Shown in pieces: positions 60,845 through 64,000 of a stretch of 64,000 bases of DNA. This stretch comes from an uncultured bacterium (GTDB lineage: Bacteria > Bacteroidota > Bacteroidia > Bacteroidales > Bacteroidaceae). The stretch's first letter is position 1; each line of letters starts with the position of its first letter. The DNA lies in the NCBI GenBank assembly GCA_905215555.1, contig CAJMQU010000018.1, forward strand, positions 16,548 to 80,547, read 5' to 3'. The notes under the pieces are model-generated. The model was not told the origin of the DNA and did no database searches. It saw nothing but the letters and a program-made list of their open reading frames with translations. The translations under genes were made by a program, and so were the position numbers.

Positions 60845-62017
60845 TTATTCTTCTATTCCATGCGCTGTATGAATAAATTTCTTATTCGCCTCTTTCAGTC
60901 GAAATAGATTAAAAAACATTAGTAAAAATGAATAAGGAACAAAACAGACTGCCCTGGCCAAGCGCCACCTCCAAAAACGACGAGGAACAGCAATAGCCAA
61001 TGCCAACAGCAACAGTCCGAATATCCCCCACCACTTATAAGCCAATGCAGGACACCATATTGAAAGGCATACAGAAAAAATAAAAGTAAAGCCTAATAAT
61101 AATACCCGCGAGAAAGAAGCCTGCTGAAACAGTTTATCACAAAAATCCCATTTCCGGTCACGGATAGCCGGAAGTAAATGATGCACAAACTCACCCAAAC
61201 TATAGTATTGTGCAGATAACCAGCGCCTCCTTTGCTGATAGAAATTCTGAGTCTTCTGTATCTTCTCATCCAGCACATAAGTATCCGGCAAATAATGAAA
61301 GAAAATACGATGATAAAGTAATTTCATCTCTAGCACTCTGTCGAAACCTCCGACCGAAGTATTACTCATCATCGCTTTATAGAATAAAGAATATTCAAAA
61401 GCCATACCGGAACCTATCAGCGCTGCTGACATTCCTAAATTAATATGTCCTAAACGGAATATTGAGTTATTTATCTCTTCACTAATAGCGTCCAGATAAG
61501 CCATATCCGTATTCAAATTCTTTGCTATACGATGAGTTTGGATAACTTGCACTTTCGGATCCGCAAATGCATTATTTACTTCAGAAAGATAAGAAGAATT
61601 TATAATATTGTCTGCGTCAATAATCAAAGCAACATCATACGAGTCTTCCCCTAAATATTCAAGGGCAGCTTTTAGAGACTTAGTATTCGTGCTTTTCTCA
61701 AAATCGACCTGAAGTAGTTTAATGGGCAATGCACGTAATTTCTCATTCGTAGAAGGCTGCATGTGATCCGAAATCACCACAACATCATATTGGTCACTAG
61801 GATAATCCTGCGCTAAACAAGCTTGCACTGTATCCATAATAACCGCATCTTCTCTATATGCTGCTATTAATAGAACAAATCGTTTATATTCTTTCGCCGA
61901 TACCGGCTTATCAGATTTACGCCAAAGCGACGCCAAGCTATAAACTAATAAATACAATACGTTTATTGCAAACAATACGTATAAAATCCAATCAAATATA
62001 AACAGTACCTGTTCCAA
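60845..62017 (-). CDS. Membrane glycosyltransferase family 2
   Basis: A GT2 protein of about 390 residues with an N-terminal span, a cytosolic catalytic domain and C-terminal spans. Intact motifs: DHMQPSTNEKL, IIDADNIINSSYL for DxD, and QQRRRWLSAQY for QxxRW. It shares EEINN.IFR.GH..LG.SAALIGS with the enzyme at 44174, whose motifs are altered. The frame is open from TTG 62047, which overlaps the promoter box 62045-62052. TTG 62017 is a start more consistent with it, though the true start is uncertain. Confidence 0.88.
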   Translation of the reverse strand: MEQVLFIFDWILYVLFAINVLYLLVYSLASLWRKSDKPVSAKEYKRFVLLIAAYREDAVIMDTVQACLAQDYPSDQYDVVVISDHMQPSTNEKLRALPIKLLQVDFEKSTNTKSLKAALEYLGEDSYDVALIIDADNIINSSYLSEVNNAFADPKVQVIQTHRIAKNLNTDMAYLDAISEEINNSIFRLGHINLGMSAALIGSGMAFEYSLFYKAMMSNTSVGGFDRVLEMKLLYHRIFFHYLPDTYVLDEKIQKTQNFYQQRRRWLSAQYYSLGEFVHHLLPAIRDRKWDFCDKLFQQASFSRVLLLGFTFIFSVCLSIWCPALAYKWWGIFGLLLLALAIAVPRRFWRWRLARAVCFVPYSFLLMFFNLFRLKEANKKFIHTAHGIEE

Positions 62018-62044
62018 AATTACTTTTTTACGTGGATAATGGCA

Positions 62045-62052
62045 CAAATATA
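62045..62052 (-). promoter_or_regulatory. Candidate -7 box for the reverse-strand EPS genes
   Basis: The minus strand reads TATATTTG. It would start transcripts of the GT2-flippase pair around 62038. There is no clear upstream box. Confidence 0.45.
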
Positions 62053-62530
62053 CAAAGAATGACTGAAATAATCACCATTTCTTAAAAAAAGAAAATATCT
62101 CTTTTTTAGTAGTGGAACATAAAAAAACGAGCAAGCTCTCACGAACCCCTCGCCTCTGTAAGAAAAGCCATAGAGGCTTTTCTTTTAATTGCATCTAAAA
62201 CTTGTTACCTAAAAATCAATCTTCTTTTTACCCCAAATTCTATTACCTATAGAAACACAATCTTCTTTTTTACCTTTTATACCTATTATACCTAATTACC
62301 TATTTCTTAATCCAAATTTCAGCCTATGAAAAAACTATTAACGAATCTTTTTACCTAACTAATTCCTTTATTGAAAACTAAAAAACTAATTTATTTAAAA
62401 GTCAAAATCATAAGCAGTTTCCCAACTGCGATACAAAGGTAAGAAGATTTTTCGTGCGCGCAAACAACTGCACGCAAAAAGGCATGTTTTATAACATCTT
62501 TTTAAATATATCCAGCTTTATTTACGCATG
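62053..62530 (+). other. AT-rich intergenic region with attenuator-like hairpins and repeats
   Basis: No gene is seen. At 62160-62184 a stem AAGAAAAGCC/GGCTTTTCTT with loop ATAGA and trailing Ts looks like a plus-strand terminator. GCCTCT upstream of it (around 62150) can pair instead with AGAGGC at its centre. From 62205 to 62357 there are repeated TTACCTA or TATACCTA words and two copies, 41 bases apart, of CAATCTTCTTTTTACC. No convincing promoter or product for these on the plus strand was found. Confidence 0.5.
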
Positions 62531-62534
62531 TATA

Positions 62535-62582
62535 TAAAAAAACAAACCACTGGAGTAGCATTGACCCTGCCAACTCCAATGG
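62535..62582 (-). terminator. Terminator of the eda operon
   Basis: On the minus strand CCATTGGAGT pairs with ACTCCAGTGG (one non-Watson-Crick position), 62573-62582 with 62547-62556, followed by TTTGTTTTTTT. It lies about 40 bases after the eda stop. Confidence 0.85.
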
Positions 62583-62620
62583 TTGTCCCCTTTAAACACC
62601 TTTAAACAAAATGAAATATC

Positions 62621-63289
62621 TTATTTTCTGGCTTCTGCGATATAAGCCAGCGCTTCTTTACATTTTTCCGTAACGTAAGTCCAGTCTTCTGCGGCTACCT
62701 TATCCTTCGGGAAGAGTTTTGAACCCATACCTACGCAGAACACACCGGCTTTGATCCATGAAGTCAGGTTTTCCTGAGTAGGTTCTACCCCACCGGTTAC
62801 CATCAGCTTAGACCAAGGCATCGGAGCCAACAGGCCTTTTACAAGTTTCGCACCGAGAACGTCACCCGGGAATATCTTGCAAAGGTCGCAACCTGCCTCT
62901 TGTGCAAATCCTACTTCTGAAACGCTTCCGCACCCCGGAGTGTAGGCAACCAGACGACGATTGCATATCTTGGCAATCTCAGGGTTGAACAACGGACCTA
63001 CAACGAAGTTGGCACCCAACTGCAAGTAAAGGGCAGCCGTTGCAGGATCAACAATGGAACCTACACCCATTGCCATCTCCGGGCATTCCTTTGCCGCGAA
63101 CTTCACAACTTCAGCAAATACTTCGTGAGCAAAGTCGCCACGGTTGGTAAACTCGAACGCACGAACACCACCCTCATAACATGCTTTCACTACTTTCTTT
63201 GCTACCTCTGCATCCTTATGATAGAAGACGGGCACCATTCCGGTAGAACCGATCTTATTCAACACTGCTATTTTATCAAACTTAGCCAT
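62621..63289 (-). CDS. eda: 2-Dehydro-3-deoxyphosphogluconate aldolase
   Basis: Splits KDPG to pyruvate and glyceraldehyde 3-phosphate at the end of uronate and sugar-acid breakdown. The 222-residue TIM-barrel has VRAFEFTNRGD, VGPLFNPEIAK and the Schiff-base lysine in GCDLCKIFPGDVLG, with MVTGGVEPTQENL near the end. It lies 42 bases downstream of kdgK on the same strand, which makes its substrate, so both form an operon. Confidence 0.95.
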   Translation of the reverse strand: MAKFDKIAVLNKIGSTGMVPVFYHKDAEVAKKVVKACYEGGVRAFEFTNRGDFAHEVFAEVVKFAAKECPEMAMGVGSIVDPATAALYLQLGANFVVGPLFNPEIAKICNRRLVAYTPGCGSVSEVGFAQEAGCDLCKIFPGDVLGAKLVKGLLAPMPWSKLMVTGGVEPTQENLTSWIKAGVFCVGMGSKLFPKDKVAAEDWTYVTEKCKEALAYIAEARK

Positions 63290-63330
63290 TGTCTTTAATA
63301 ATTAATATCCAACAATTAATATTCAGTAAT

Positions 63331-64000
63331 TTAACGCTGCACACGTCCGCTTGCATCACCGCCGGCCAACGCTTCCACTTCTTCTGCCGACACCAGGTTG
63401 AAGTCACCATTGATGGTGTGTTTCAATGCAGAAGCGGCAACTGCAAATTCAAGGGCAGCACCCTGGTTAGGCTTCGTCAGCAATCCGTGGATAATACCAC
63501 CGGAGAAAGAGTCGCCACCACCTACACGGTCGACGATCGGGTTGATGTCATAGCGTTTTGATTCGTAGAACTCTTCGCCGTTATAGATCATCGCTTTCCA
63601 GCCATTGTGGCTTGCAGAGAATGATTCACGCAAGGTAGAGATTACGTACTTGAAGCCGAATTCCTTAGCCATTGCCTTGAAGATGCCTTTGTAGCCTTCA
63701 GCATCAGTCTTTCCGCCTTCTACGTCAGCATCGGGTTTGAAGCCCAGGCAGAGTTCTGCATCTTCTTCGTTGCCGATACAAACATCTACGTATTGCATCA
63801 AAGGCTTCATGATAGACTGAGCTTTCTCTTTCGTCCAGAGTTTCTTACGGAAGTTAAGATCGACAGACACTGTGACGCCGTGACGTTTTGCAGCCTCACA
63901 AGCCAATTTTGTCAGTTCGGCAGCTTTGTCGGAGATGGCGGGAGTAATACCTGACCAGTGGAACCAGTCTGCACCTTCCATGATGGCATCGAAATCAAAG
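63331..64000 (-). CDS. kdgK: 2-Dehydro-3-deoxygluconokinase (5' end outside window)
   Basis: A PfkB-family kinase that phosphorylates KDG to KDPG. The visible C-terminal 220 residues contain FHWSGITPAIS, VSVDLNFRKKLW and the PfkB end motif DRVGGGDSFSGGIIHGLL with the catalytic Asp. The open frame reaches the end of the window, so the start and about 120 residues are missing. With eda it completes pectin or hexuronate catabolism. Confidence 0.93.
   Translation of the reverse strand, partial: FDFDAIMEGADWFHWSGITPAISDKAAELTKLACEAAKRHGVTVSVDLNFRKKLWTKEKAQSIMKPLMQYVDVCIGNEEDAELCLGFKPDADVEGGKTDAEGYKGIFKAMAKEFGFKYVISTLRESFSASHNGWKAMIYNGEEFYESKRYDINPIVDRVGGGDSFSGGIIHGLLTKPNQGAALEFAVAASALKHTINGDFNLVSAEEVEALAGGDASGRVQR

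Overview
The window looks like a chromosomal segment of a gut Bacteroides or close relative. The evidence is the many TAnnTTTG promoter boxes (one with a TTTG box 19 bases upstream), weak or absent Shine-Dalgarno sites, a type III glutamine synthetase, the trp gene order B-E-G-D-C-F-A, LruC-domain lipoproteins, and a capsule/exopolysaccharide (EPS) locus next to a phage-like cassette with DUF4373, DUF4248 and smalltalk genes. The species cannot be fixed from the sequence alone.

Layout. 1-9.2 kb: an outer-membrane barrel protein, then glutamate synthase (gltB, gltD) and asparagine synthetase (asnB). 9.2-9.4 kb: an inverted array of 22-bp repeats. 9.5-14 kb: a polyamine ABC transporter (potABCD), followed by a secreted glycerophosphodiesterase. 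15.2-17.3 kb: dapF-dapL for meso-diaminopimelate. 17.4-22.3 kb: a nitrogen-uptake cluster of TorF-like porin, P-II, AmtB and GSIII. 22.6-24.7 kb: an S37-like secreted peptidase, an HdeD-like membrane protein and a 35-residue membrane peptide. 24.8-31.8 kb: a complete trp operon headed by a leader peptide with three consecutive Trp codons and an intrinsic terminator, which is a classical attenuator layout. 31.8-32.9 kb: type I asparaginase.

33.2-51.0 kb: two LruC-domain lipoproteins, a stand-alone receiver protein, and an EPS locus. The EPS locus holds a sugar transferase with a receiver-like N-terminus, a short TolC-like protein, a Wzz/Wzc-like chain-length protein with a decayed kinase domain, a Wzy-like polymerase, five transferases or modifying enzymes, a methyltransferase and an acyltransferase. 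About 39.7-49.1 kb is clearly more AT-rich than its flanks. 51.0-59.4 kb: a phage-like cassette of DUF4373 replication-type protein, TOPRIM/DnaB primase-helicase, DUF4248 protein, HU-like protein, smalltalk peptide and amidase. Two unrelated-looking genes are inserted in it, one with SEL1 repeats and a probable DUF4303 tail. 59.4-62.0 kb: flippase and glycosyltransferase on the reverse strand, which would complete a Wzx/Wzy pathway. 62.6-64 kb: reverse-strand eda and kdgK, the latter running off the window.

The strongest unexplained structures are two 22-bp-period inverted repeat arrays 43.5 kb apart with identical architecture and compensating changes in their central stems; the phage-like cassette beside the EPS locus, with six 10-bp-phased direct repeats upstream of its HU promoter; a small gene that is open only if a seven-A tract slips; and the trp attenuator.
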